From assembly GCF_030908405.1 (NCBI RefSeq), contig NZ_CP133089.1, positions 1,550,001 through 1,614,000 of the forward strand: DNA of 64,000 nt, in the 5' to 3' direction. The position numbers were made by a program, and so were the translations under genes. Under the pieces are notes generated by a model that worked only from the letters and a program-made list of their open reading frames with translations, ran no database searches and had not been told where the DNA came from. Source of the DNA: Aminobacterium sp. MB27-C1. Lineage in GTDB: Bacteria > Synergistota > Synergistia > Synergistales > Aminobacteriaceae. This document shows positions 1 through 7,990 of the stretch, one piece after another. Position 1 is the stretch's first letter, and every line of letters starts with the position of its first letter.

Positions 1-1153
1 TACGAACCTCTTCACCCTTGCTTTCAGTAAGTATTGCTGTAATTATATCCAGGTTTGGAGAATCCATAAGACGACGAAGAAGATACGATATATCCTCTGA
101 TCCTTCGGCACCAAGAGAAGCTAAATCGATAGGATTTTTAACGTAAACATTATCAGGAAGACTTTTCTTAAATTCTCTCTGTAAATCTTCGGGAATAGAG
201 GGAACCTTCAGCCCCTCTTCAAAACAATTATCTGAAAATGTAATTCCGGCTCCTTGAGAAGGGGAAACAATAACAGTTTTTCGGCCATTCGGTGGTATAA
301 ATGAATTATAAACTCTTGCAAGGTCAACAATTTCATCCACATCTCGAAGAGGAAGTATTCCGAATTGTCTAAATGCAGCATTCCAAATTGAAGAATTTCC
401 CGCAACAACAGAAACATGACTAGTAATAGCCTGGCGAGAAGATACATTAAGCCCGCCTTTAAGAACGCCTATCCGAACCCCTTTTATATTCGCGTCACGA
501 GCCATTCTTAAAAATGCAATTCCATCATGTAACCCTTCTAAGCAAAAAAGCAATAATTTTACAGAGGAATCCTTTAGTATCCATCTGCCAATATCCACTG
601 TGTCAATATCGGCCGTGCCCCCAGTTGTTACAACATAACGGAAATTTGTTCCCGCCATCCTAGCAGCAGATGCGATAGCAAACCCCAAATCACCGCTTTG
701 AGATACGAGAGCAACTTTTCCACATTTATCTTCCCAGCTAAAACTTCCTTGAAAAGGAGAAATAACAACATTATGCTTTAAATTCATAAATCCCATAGAA
801 TCCGGGCCTAGAAGACATACTTTTTCCTCTTCCAAACGCTTGTTTACTCTATTGATATCTTCCTGACTCCAAATGCTACTTTGTTCTGAAGAAAGGAGCA
901 TAATATACGGAATTTTTTGTTCTGCACATATATCTATCCAAGGTAATACTCTCGGCAATGGGACATCTAAAACAGCCAAATCTGAAGATTTTACTGGCTC
1001 TGTGCCATCATGAACTTCAAAAATTTGCCCTGTAAATGCAGACTGCTTTAAAGTTTCTACTGCCCGAGCACACGCACCTCGCCACGCAGATCCCTCACCA
1101 ATAAAAGTAACTGACTGAGGACTAAATAATCTATCCAAATTAGCATTGAACAT
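1..1153 (-). CDS. Acyl-CoA synthetase (NDP-forming) family protein, C-terminus beyond left edge
   Basis: This reading frame is open from an ATG at 1153 down to base 1, giving 384 visible residues; the rest lies outside the window. It resembles the alpha part of ADP-forming acetate/acyl-CoA ligases: an N-terminal CoA-binding Rossmann region with GPDSMG at residues 117-122, then a succinyl-CoA-ligase-like flavodoxin domain with SQSG at 151-154, and a KGG...SRQAITSHVS segment (about 232-248) that matches the family's phosphohistidine loop, with His246 as the likely phosphorylated residue. Such enzymes conserve energy by converting acyl-CoA to acid with ATP synthesis in amino-acid fermenters. Whether an ATP-grasp domain follows cannot be seen. 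An AGGAAGGA ribosome site stands about 11 bases before the ATG. The family call is fairly secure; the substrate is unknown. Confidence 0.8.
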   Translation of the reverse strand, partial: MFNANLDRLFSPQSVTFIGEGSAWRGACARAVETLKQSAFTGQIFEVHDGTEPVKSSDLAVLDVPLPRVLPWIDICAEQKIPYIMLLSSEQSSIWSQEDINRVNKRLEEEKVCLLGPDSMGFMNLKHNVVISPFQGSFSWEDKCGKVALVSQSGDLGFAIASAARMAGTNFRYVVTTGGTADIDTVDIGRWILKDSSVKLLLFCLEGLHDGIAFLRMARDANIKGVRIGVLKGGLNVSSRQAITSHVSVVAGNSSIWNAAFRQFGILPLRDVDEIVDLARVYNSFIPPNGRKTVIVSPSQGAGITFSDNCFEEGLKVPSIPEDLQREFKKSLPDNVYVKNPIDLASLGAEGSEDISYLLRRLMDSPNLDIITAILTESKGEEVR

Positions 1154-1185
1154 TAGAGATCAGTCCTTCCTGATGCTCACATAGA

Positions 1186-1216
1186 AATAAGGGAGAGCTT
1201 GACGCCCTCCCTTATT
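1186..1216 (-). terminator. Intrinsic terminator after the RelA/SpoT-like gene
   Basis: Ten-base inverted repeat AATAAGGGAG / CTCCCTTATT (1186-1195 and 1207-1216) lying just downstream of the minus-strand gene ending at 1242. Its T-rich 3' side on the minus strand is short, so termination may be moderate. Confidence 0.7.
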
Positions 1217-1241
1217 ATAATCAACTATGGGAAGAGAAAAA

Positions 1242-2336
1242 TTAATCGACGAGACCTTTTATTCGATCCGAACCTTTTTTGACATTTAAAGCAACAAGAT
1301 CTTTCTCTTGAAGCACATCCCATTTCATATTTAAAAGTAATAAGAACAAAGCAGAAAACCCATCAACACGCCAATTTGCGTTCTCTTTTTCAAAAGCTTT
1401 AACAATGGATTCCAACTGTTCCATACCGAGGCCGTTCTTGTGAATATCTTTGATAAAGCGATCTAAATCTTCTATTGTTTTTATTTCAGAAGCTTGCAAC
1501 ATATCATAAAGATATGTAAAGCTCTCAGCTAAATATTCTTCAGTTGGATAAAAAGCAGGGAAACCGGCTTTAACTGCATTTGCTGCCCATTCTTCCGCTA
1601 TCTCTTTATGTTCTTTAAAATAATCTGCTAAATTTTGTTGAGAAAGAACCTGAGATTGCTTTTCCTCTTCTTGTACAGGCTCCGTTCGAGAAGGAGCAAC
1701 AAGCATAGAAGAATCCTTCGCCGCATCCCACAAAGCTAAAAAGCCTTCGTCAGCTTCTTCAAGAAGTGCACTAAGCCGTATAAGTTTTCTTTTCAATTTC
1801 TTCTGTGTCAAAGTATCAGTGGCGGTGGTACTCACTTTGGGAGAAATTGTAGCCCATGCTTCTTGGATCACTGTCCGAACAAGCACTGTACACTTTAAAT
1901 CTCTATATTTACTCCACTCCCGAAGTCTGCTCCGCTCATTTGAAAGAGAAACAACATATGAAATAGAAGGATACCCAAATCTTTCAGGGTCATTCACCAA
2001 ACTTGACGTCGTAACTGAGTGGGCAAGATCTACAAGAAATTCTTGCTGCAATATCTTTTCCACATTACGTACGTCTTCTGGGAAATGGAGCAATATCCGC
2101 ACCTGAGAAAGGTCTTGAAATGCTCCAAGCGAAGAAAGTTCACCTTCATCTCTCTTCGCTAACTCTGAAATAAATTCATCAGGGTTTTTCGCGCTGCCTT
2201 GAATTCCATACACCATTATATCTTCTTGCCCAATTAAATCTTGAACAAGATTCTTCACACGCATTGTAAATTCTTCGTAAAGAGAGAGCTTCTCTACGTA
2301 AGCTCTGCCCCATTCTTCAGCCTTCCGACCTTCCAT
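1242..2336 (-). CDS. Diverged RelA/SpoT nucleotidyltransferase-domain protein
   Basis: The 364-residue protein carries a recognisable RelA/SpoT synthetase fold in its first 210 residues: a GSAKNPDEF segment (residues about 48-56) corresponding to the substrate loop, DLSQVR at about 75-80 for the Asp-x4-Arg motif, FGYPSISYVV for the GYxSxH motif, and VLVRTVIQEAWATI for the family's IQxRTxxxHAWAxIxH motif. Several usual catalytic residues are replaced: the loop Arg by Ser, the His after YxS by Ser, and the Glu/His of the last motif. The C-terminal half has no recognised domain. It is soluble. It could be an inactive alarmone-binding regulator or have another nucleotidyltransferase activity. Fold assignment is good; activity is doubtful. 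Confidence 0.7.
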   Translation of the reverse strand: MEGRKAEEWGRAYVEKLSLYEEFTMRVKNLVQDLIGQEDIMVYGIQGSAKNPDEFISELAKRDEGELSSLGAFQDLSQVRILLHFPEDVRNVEKILQQEFLVDLAHSVTTSSLVNDPERFGYPSISYVVSLSNERSRLREWSKYRDLKCTVLVRTVIQEAWATISPKVSTTATDTLTQKKLKRKLIRLSALLEEADEGFLALWDAAKDSSMLVAPSRTEPVQEEEKQSQVLSQQNLADYFKEHKEIAEEWAANAVKAGFPAFYPTEEYLAESFTYLYDMLQASEIKTIEDLDRFIKDIHKNGLGMEQLESIVKAFEKENANWRVDGFSALFLLLLNMKWDVLQEKDLVALNVKKGSDRIKGLVD

Positions 2337-2487
2337 ACATTAATCACCGCCTGTTAATGTTAGATCATTTCGTCTTCTGCAAACCCGTTAGAGGTATTGC
2401 TCCTCCACCAGCTTCTGAAAATCAGAGGCCGTAAAGCCGTCTGTAGTATATATTAAGTCGCGCAACTTGAAAAGGACAATTTAGTTT

Positions 2488-4392
2488 TCAGGCCTTTTTA
2501 AGGCAATTTGCAAGAATTAAATGTAACCTCGCAATATATAAATTGTCTGGCGCGAGCTGTTTTGCTCTTTCAATGGCATCCCATGCCTCTTCTGGAAGAC
2601 GAGATTGATAGGCAGCATGTGCTAAAAGAGAAGAATAGAAAGCTTCTTCTTGTTGGGCCTTTTCAGCTAAAGAAACGTTATTTTTCTTGTGTAAATCTTC
2701 CCAAGCTTGAGACATCATCATATATACTTTACGATCTATCAAATTGAGTTTAATGGCTCTACGCAACGTTTGCAAAGAGTCAAAATGATTATCTATAATT
2801 GGTTCTATCCATGTGGGCGTTGTTTTATATGGTATAGAAAGACTTCCGAAGAAGCGTACTTTTTCTATCTTGATTTCACTATTAAGCTCCTCAGTTTCTA
2901 TTTTTTCCAAAGAAAAGATGTATTCCCACCCTGTACGGAGTAATTCTGCGAAATTCTGCGTTTTACTCAAATCAACCATACGTCGTACTAACTCTTCTGG
3001 TGAATTCTTTTTCATTTCAGCTTCAACAGAAAGTGCTAGTGGGCGAGGAGAATAAACAGGCACAATGCGAACCTTTTTCAATGGCTCACTTCTCAATATC
3101 TTCTTTTGGGGCTGTATCTCTTTTGTTTCACCGTTTGCATCACGCTGCTCTTCATGAGGCAAATTCTTCGATATTATATCGTCTATTCGGGTATAAAGAT
3201 TAAATTCTTTATGAAGACCTGCCATCTTCTCAAGACAATACTTCCGTTCTTCTTGTGCTTCCCAATCTCTAGGATTGAGAAGAAGCACTTCTCTATAAAT
3301 CTGTTCTGCTTCACTGTACGCCATCAATGAAAGAGCACGTTGGGCAGTTTTTTTCTTCTCGTTCGCCTGGGCTAAAATTTGTGATTCTTCCTCCAAGCGC
3401 TTTTCATCTTCCTCATGCATAGCAAGGATATCCTCTATGACCCTCTTCTGAGTAAGAGATTCCATATTCCCAGGCTCAAGCAATAAAATTTGGCTATAAG
3501 AATCTAAAGCCTTCTGCCAATCTTTCTGATCAAAGAAGCAACGAGCTATACCTAAAAGTGCAGGGATATTACTTTGCTCTATCCGAAGTACTTCTCTGTA
3601 TGATTGCAGCGCTTTATCTCTAGATCCTAACGCATAGAGCAAATCTCCCAAACGAAGATACGCTTCACTATTATCTGGATCTACTCTCAATACCTTAAAA
3701 TAAGCATCAACAGCCTCTCCTCGTTTACCTGTGTTCTCGAGAGTTTTGGCTATTGCTATTAAAGCTTCGGTGTTTTGTGGGTTTTTCTTTAAGACCTTTT
3801 GATAATAATTTAATGCTTGATTATACTCTTTTAATTCATAAAAATCGTGACCTTTAGAAAGCAACGTTTCAGGCGCAGTCAACGTTTTATACATATACAA
3901 ACCAGCAGCAGCAGAAAGGGCCAAACCTAAAGCTAACGTTTTTTTCCCGCCCCAAAATGCCTCTTTATTTTTTTCATCTTCTAAATTTTCCGATATAAGC
4001 ATTTTGGGTTCTGTTTCTGGCTCAATTTCTTTCTCTGGTTTTAATTCAAAATCATCTTCTGCTGTAGACTCGTTTTTTTCTCCATTCTCAAACAGCGACT
4101 CAGCTTCTACGTTGATACTTTCTCTCTTCTCGTTTTGTCTTTCTTCTTCAATCTCAATTTGCAAATCTCCCCGTTCTTCAACGTCTGTTTCTACTTCGGG
4201 GAATGTTAATTCAAGTTCTGATTTTGATACATCTTTCTTTTCTTCTATTTCCTCTTCGTCACTTTCTGTTTTCGCAAGAGCAACAACAGGAAGGTCAAGA
4301 GGTGAATGTAAAGCTACTATAGGGAGCCCTAAATCATTATTCTTATGTTGAACGGTATCGCCACGAAGCCATTCTTCTAAACTTTTTTTCAC
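2488..4392 (-). CDS. TPR-repeat membrane protein
   Basis: A 634-residue protein starting with GTG at 4392, eight bases after an AAGGAG site. Residues 1-150 are acidic and low in complexity (many Glu/Lys), followed by one membrane segment at about 152-169 (ALGLALSAAAGLYMY core). Residues about 175-320 form at least four tetratricopeptide repeats with the typical W/Y-A-G/A-Y-P spacing, and further TPR-like helices occur near the C-terminus. TPR arrays bind protein partners, so this is likely a scaffold anchored in the cytoplasmic membrane, with the acidic tail in the cytoplasm. No enzyme motif was seen. It lies upstream of the RelA/SpoT-like gene on the same strand and may share its transcript. 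Confidence 0.75.
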   Translation of the reverse strand: MKKSLEEWLRGDTVQHKNNDLGLPIVALHSPLDLPVVALAKTESDEEEIEEKKDVSKSELELTFPEVETDVEERGDLQIEIEEERQNEKRESINVEAESLFENGEKNESTAEDDFELKPEKEIEPETEPKMLISENLEDEKNKEAFWGGKKTLALGLALSAAAGLYMYKTLTAPETLLSKGHDFYELKEYNQALNYYQKVLKKNPQNTEALIAIAKTLENTGKRGEAVDAYFKVLRVDPDNSEAYLRLGDLLYALGSRDKALQSYREVLRIEQSNIPALLGIARCFFDQKDWQKALDSYSQILLLEPGNMESLTQKRVIEDILAMHEEDEKRLEEESQILAQANEKKKTAQRALSLMAYSEAEQIYREVLLLNPRDWEAQEERKYCLEKMAGLHKEFNLYTRIDDIISKNLPHEEQRDANGETKEIQPQKKILRSEPLKKVRIVPVYSPRPLALSVEAEMKKNSPEELVRRMVDLSKTQNFAELLRTGWEYIFSLEKIETEELNSEIKIEKVRFFGSLSIPYKTTPTWIEPIIDNHFDSLQTLRRAIKLNLIDRKVYMMMSQAWEDLHKKNNVSLAEKAQQEEAFYSSLLAHAAYQSRLPEEAWDAIERAKQLAPDNLYIARLHLILANCLKKA

Positions 4393-4416
4393 CTCAAGAG
4401 CTCCTTTCTTAAAACA

Positions 4417-5232
4417 TCAATTGCAATTTGAATCTTCATTAAAAAGTCTACCAACATTAACATCATACTGCAATCCCATTCGATGGGTTTTCTCCAGAAT
4501 GTTCTGTATCCTTTTAATTATTCGATGTTTATGTGACCCGGCCCAGTATATTTGACCACATGATGGACATTGTGTAAATTCATCATAAAATGTCCGAGTA
4601 AGAGGCTCTATTGAGTCTAGGATCTCCTTCTTTGGTACAGGGCAAAGAATTTCATTGCATAAGCTACACCTGCTAAAGGGGAGAAGCCATTTATGCACAT
4701 CATAAAATGTCAGAACTTCTACCAGCTGCGCCCATGGATTCTGCTCTCGAATAAGCCGACCATATACAACAATTTTTCTCTTCAAAAGAGAACGATCACG
4801 AGTTAAAACAATACGCTGCTCTTCCATAGAAATTTGGGCAATTTTTTCATCATGCCACTTGCTATTATACGCAGAATCAAGCCCCATAAGCCGAAGAAGG
4901 GCCCCTAATTTTGCCACATTAACGTCAATTATAAACCGTGGCATCAAGTAGGGATCAGGACGTAAAAGTGTTGCTTGTGTTACATCTACAGGAGGTAAAA
5001 AGGGAAGCACTTCAGCTTGGTCATCCATATCAAGGATAGAGTCAAAACCTGCTGACATGCCATTTATCTTTATTCCCCCCACTTCAGTATGAGGAACACC
5101 CAATGCTTCTATCGCATCTTTCACTGAGGTTCGCCTCTTTAATCTAAAGCTCAGTTTCGAAAGTTTCGATTCAGGTCTTTTTAAAAAATATATAAAGACA
5201 TCAGAGAAAGAAATTTGTGCCCTCATCCCCAT
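4417..5232 (-). CDS. Mut7-C RNase-domain protein with N-terminal ubiquitin-like domain
   Basis: About 271 residues when started at the ATG at 5232, which has an AAGGGGGG site seven bases upstream; a TTG at 5250 lies inside that site and is less likely. Residues about 1-80 match the ubiquitin-like (Mut7-C ubiquitin) domain ending in LPPVDV. Residues about 95-180 match the Mut7-C PIN-like RNase domain (FIIDVNVAKLGALLRLMG, VLTRDRSLL), with acidic residues typical of PIN nucleases. The C-terminus has a zinc-ribbon with RCSLC...C and QCPSC pairs. The family is predicted to cleave RNA; the target is unknown. It is divergently oriented to apgM with only 60 bases between the start codons. Confidence 0.8.
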   Translation of the reverse strand: MGMRAQISFSDVFIYFLKRPESKLSKLSFRLKRRTSVKDAIEALGVPHTEVGGIKINGMSAGFDSILDMDDQAEVLPFLPPVDVTQATLLRPDPYLMPRFIIDVNVAKLGALLRLMGLDSAYNSKWHDEKIAQISMEEQRIVLTRDRSLLKRKIVVYGRLIREQNPWAQLVEVLTFYDVHKWLLPFSRCSLCNEILCPVPKKEILDSIEPLTRTFYDEFTQCPSCGQIYWAGSHKHRIIKRIQNILEKTHRMGLQYDVNVGRLFNEDSNCN

Positions 5233-5280
5233 ACTGAACCCCCCCTTCAAAAATGCCTAGGCGCACATTTATTTGTATAT

Positions 5281-5286
5281 TATAAT
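5281..5286 (+). promoter_or_regulatory. TATAAT box very close to the apgM start
   Basis: A perfect TATAAT hexamer ends only six bases before the ATG at 5293, and no Shine-Dalgarno sequence precedes that ATG. If used, transcription would begin at or next to the start codon, giving a leaderless mRNA. No good -35 hexamer is visible 16-18 bases upstream, so the assignment is tentative. Confidence 0.35.
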
Positions 5287-5292
5287 CGCTTT

Positions 5293-6594
5293 ATGAGATG
5301 CATACTTGTAGTTCTGGATGGATTAGGCGATAAGGGAATAGCAGCTATAGGGAAGCATACTCCCCTTCAAGCTGCTCGGACACCTAATTTAGACTATATT
5401 GCAAAAACGGGAAGTTGCGGACTCTATCACAGTTGTCTGCAAGGACAGGCTATGCCCAGTGAAATGGCCCATTTTATTATGTTCGGTTATGATCTTGCTG
5501 ACTTTCCTGGAAGGGGGTACATAGAAGCAAAAGCGGAAGGTTTCCCCGTTCAGGATAATGAAGTCGCTCTCCTCTCAAGAACATTTTCTGTTGCCAAAAC
5601 AAATAATTTTTATATTCTAAAGGTAGAAAAAATGGATTTGGCACCAGATCTGTTGAAGCCTCTTCACGAAGCCATTAGATTTTATCGAAAAGACAATATA
5701 GAAATAGAATTTATCCCTACAAAAGGAATTGCTGGACTTTCTATTATGCGCGGATTGGGACTTTCTTCGGAAGTTACAGATTCGAATCCTATCTACGAAG
5801 AGCGCCCCATAATGAAGGTCCTTCCAAGAAAAGACGCCTGCGATTTAAAAAAAGCCCAACATACGGCAGCGATTCTCAATGAATATGTAAAATGGTCATA
5901 TTTGGTTTTATCATCCCATCCTATAAACATAAAGAGAGTAAACAATAACGAGCCTCCCGTAAACTTTATTGGCCTTCAAAGAGCAGGACAATATCGTCCT
6001 CTTCTTCCCTTTCATGAAAAATGGGGACTTAAGGCCTTATGTATCGCTTCTGGAGCAATTTATCATGGTTTATGTTCTATTCTTGGTATGGATATACAGC
6101 GAGTCAAAGATTCAATCTTTCCTGGCAAAGACTTGGAGGAAAGACTTCGCATGGCCTACTATGCAACTGACTACGACTTTATCTATGTTCATACCAAAGC
6201 TACTGACGAGGCAGCACACGAAAGAAATTACCAAAAGAAAATTGATGTTATAGAGCAACTTGATAAGGCTTTTGAATTCGCTCGGAAACACATTATTCCT
6301 GATAACGATGTTTTATTTATCGTTACTTCGGATCATTCCACAGCAAGTGTAGGAAATATGATTCATTCAGGAGAAACTGTCCCTATTCTCATGTCAGGAT
6401 GTTATGCAAGGAAAGATGACGTTAGAAAATTTGACGAAATAAGCTGCGCCCAAGGCTGTCTTGGATTATTGCGAGGACACGAGCTCATGTATATGATTTT
6501 GAATTTGCTTGATCGCGGAAAATTGGCGGGTCTCATGGACTCCCCTATCGATCAACCGTATTATCCGGGCCATTACATTCCCTTAAAGGAGTGA
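5293..6594 (+). CDS. apgM: Archaeal-type 2,3-bisphosphoglycerate-independent phosphoglycerate mutase
   Basis: A 433-residue protein of the alkaline-phosphatase superfamily that interconverts 3- and 2-phosphoglycerate in glycolysis and gluconeogenesis. The N-terminus MRCILVVLDGLGD holds the metal-binding Asp, and TPLQAARTPNLDYIA, GQAMPSEMAHFIMFGYD (nucleophile Ser region), HTKATDEAAHE and TSDHST (metal ligands) follow the family order and length. The start at 5293 is preferred because the family begins at this point; 26 further codons upstream would run into the divergent gene and lack homology. No ribosome site is visible there. The downstream gene starts just after its stop, so the two are probably co-transcribed. 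Confidence 0.88.
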   Translation: MRCILVVLDGLGDKGIAAIGKHTPLQAARTPNLDYIAKTGSCGLYHSCLQGQAMPSEMAHFIMFGYDLADFPGRGYIEAKAEGFPVQDNEVALLSRTFSVAKTNNFYILKVEKMDLAPDLLKPLHEAIRFYRKDNIEIEFIPTKGIAGLSIMRGLGLSSEVTDSNPIYEERPIMKVLPRKDACDLKKAQHTAAILNEYVKWSYLVLSSHPINIKRVNNNEPPVNFIGLQRAGQYRPLLPFHEKWGLKALCIASGAIYHGLCSILGMDIQRVKDSIFPGKDLEERLRMAYYATDYDFIYVHTKATDEAAHERNYQKKIDVIEQLDKAFEFARKHIIPDNDVLFIVTSDHSTASVGNMIHSGETVPILMSGCYARKDDVRKFDEISCAQGCLGLLRGHELMYMILNLLDRGKLAGLMDSPIDQPYYPGHYIPLKE

Positions 6595-6599
6595 AAAGT

Positions 6600-7388
6600 A
6601 TGGATGAACGCATAAAAAAAATTCTATTGGAGAAGCCTGATCTCATTTCTGATTTTCCATCGTGGATGTTGCCATCTGAAGAAATAGAAAAGATGCTAAA
6701 AACACAGGATATTGTCATTTTAGAAGTAGCAGGAAGAGATAGCTTTGCAGCCCTCTTCAAGTATATGGAAAATAACACTGTAAAGGGCATTTTGCCAACA
6801 ATAGCTTATACCGCAACCGAATACGGCCTTTGGGAATGCCTATACGATAACCTTGATTACATGAAAGGTCATTTGAGTACACTCTCTGTTGATATTTATA
6901 CTCCTGTTGTTATGGGAGCCCCTTCACTCTGGAAAAAGCTTTGCGGCTCAATCACCACCACATCTATTCAAAAATTTGGATTCTATACCCCTTGTATCGG
7001 TTGCCACTTATATTTACACGCTATTCGCATCCCCTTAGCTCTTCTCATCGGAGCCAAGGCGGTTATAGCCGGAGAGCGAGAATCCCACAACGGTATGTTG
7101 AAAATCAATCAGCTACGTGTATCCCTTGAAGGCTATCTTAGCTTATATAAAAAATTCGATTTCTCTTTGGAAATGCCTATAAGATATGTGAAACAAAGCA
7201 GCGATATAGAAAAAATACTAGGCGTTCCGTGGGATCGGGGGAAACGTCAATTAGAATGTGTTCTAAGTGGCAATTATGTAGATGAAAATGGAAATGTCAC
7301 CTATGATGAAGATGCTATAAAAAAATACCTCAACGACTTCGCCATACCTCTTATAGAAAATTACATTCGAAAAAACATTAGTAATTAA
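6600..7388 (+). CDS. Uncharacterised PP-loop-like protein
   Basis: About 262 residues from the ATG at 6600, which has AAGGAG eight bases upstream (the GTG at 6591 is too close to it). I do not recognise a named family. The VAGRDSFAAL segment near residue 45 resembles the SGGxDS pyrophosphatase loop of adenine-nucleotide alpha-hydrolases, and YTPCIGCHLYLHA near 135 and GERESHNGMLKINQ near 165 recall the conserved cysteines and the basic/His region of tRNA-thiolation and QueC-type enzymes. That would fit ATP-dependent activation of a substrate bound by CxxC, but this is inference. It follows apgM closely and ends before a strong terminator. Confidence 0.55.
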   Translation: MDERIKKILLEKPDLISDFPSWMLPSEEIEKMLKTQDIVILEVAGRDSFAALFKYMENNTVKGILPTIAYTATEYGLWECLYDNLDYMKGHLSTLSVDIYTPVVMGAPSLWKKLCGSITTTSIQKFGFYTPCIGCHLYLHAIRIPLALLIGAKAVIAGERESHNGMLKINQLRVSLEGYLSLYKKFDFSLEMPIRYVKQSSDIEKILGVPWDRGKRQLECVLSGNYVDENGNVTYDEDAIKKYLNDFAIPLIENYIRKNISN

Positions 7389-7410
7389 GGTTTTCTGTAT
7401 AACCGCACAT

Positions 7411-7444
7411 AAAAAAAGGGAAACACAAAATGTGTTTCCCTTTT
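7411..7444. terminator. Bidirectional intrinsic terminator
   Basis: Stem AAAGGGAAACAC / GTGTTTCCCTTT with loop AAAAT, with A-run before and T-run after, so it can end transcripts from either side: the apgM operon on the plus strand and the tRNA-Leu transcript on the minus strand. Confidence 0.85.
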
Positions 7445-7455
7445 CAACTCAGATA

Positions 7456-7542
7456 TGGTGCGGAGGGGGAGACTCGAACTCCCACAGCCCAGAGGCCACA
7501 AGGTCCTTAGCCTTGCGCGTCTACCTGTTCCGCCACCCCCGC
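7456..7542 (-). tRNA. tRNA-Leu (anticodon AAG)
   Basis: An 87-base class II tRNA with encoded CCA. The acceptor arm GCGGGGG pairs with CCTCCGC, discriminator A73; the T arm is GGGAG-TTCGAGT-CTCCC; a long variable arm is present as expected for leucine. The anticodon stem CAAGG/CCUUG encloses loop CUAAGGA, placing AAG at positions 34-36 (bases 7506-7508 of the plus strand). A34 is uncommon in bacteria outside tRNA-Arg(ACG); the usual isoacceptor for CUU/CUC has GAG. The gene lies downstream of rplS on the same strand. Confidence 0.93.
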
Positions 7543-7603
7543 AGAACGACGGTTATTATAATAGGGCTTACCTATTAAGTCAATACGTTTATAAGCTAAA
7601 AAA

Positions 7604-7957
7604 CTAAAATTCTCTTCTTTCTTTAATACGAGCAGCTTTTCCGCTGAGTTTTCTCAGATAATAAAGCTTTGCTCTGCGTACTTTACCAAGACGTTTCACT
7701 TCTATCTTATCGATTGATGGGCAGTGGATAGGGAAAACCCTCTCTACTCCTATGCCATTCGATATTTTTCTAACTGTAAACGTCTCGTTTACCCCGCCAT
7801 GTTTACGGGCAATAACAACACCCTCGAAAACCTGAATACGTTCGCGTGCTCCTTCTGTTACTTTAACGTGAACTCGCACAGTATCTCCTGCCCGAAAGGC
7901 TGGTACTTCGTCTTCGTTCTTCATATATTTCTTTTCTACCAGTTTAATGGCATCCAT
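7604..7957 (-). CDS. rplS: 50S ribosomal protein L19
   Basis: A 117-residue protein of the normal L19 length, with the family signatures [35 protein letters not shown] and the C-terminal [22 protein letters not shown]19 sits at the 30S-50S interface of the ribosome. It is the last gene of the conserved ylxM-ffh-rpsP-khpA-rimM-trmD-rplS order, 33 bases after trmD, with a ribosome site AAGGAGGG before its ATG. Confidence 0.97.
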   Translation of the reverse strand: MDAIKLVEKKYMKNEDEVPAFRAGDTVRVHVKVTEGARERIQVFEGVVIARKHGGVNETFTVRKISNGIGVERVFPIHCPSIDKIEVKRLGKVRRAKLYYLRKLSGKAARIKERREF

Positions 7958-7990
7958 TGCTAACCCTCCTTACTCGCATTACGAAATCTT

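Noticed and set aside
2388-2465. Short peptide frame of about 25 codons on the minus strand between the TPR gene and the RelA/SpoT-like gene
   Set aside because: The sequence looks protein-like and lies in the +1 frame after the TPR stop codon, but there is no ATG/GTG start and no ribosome site; a TTG start would be unsupported. Could be a remnant.
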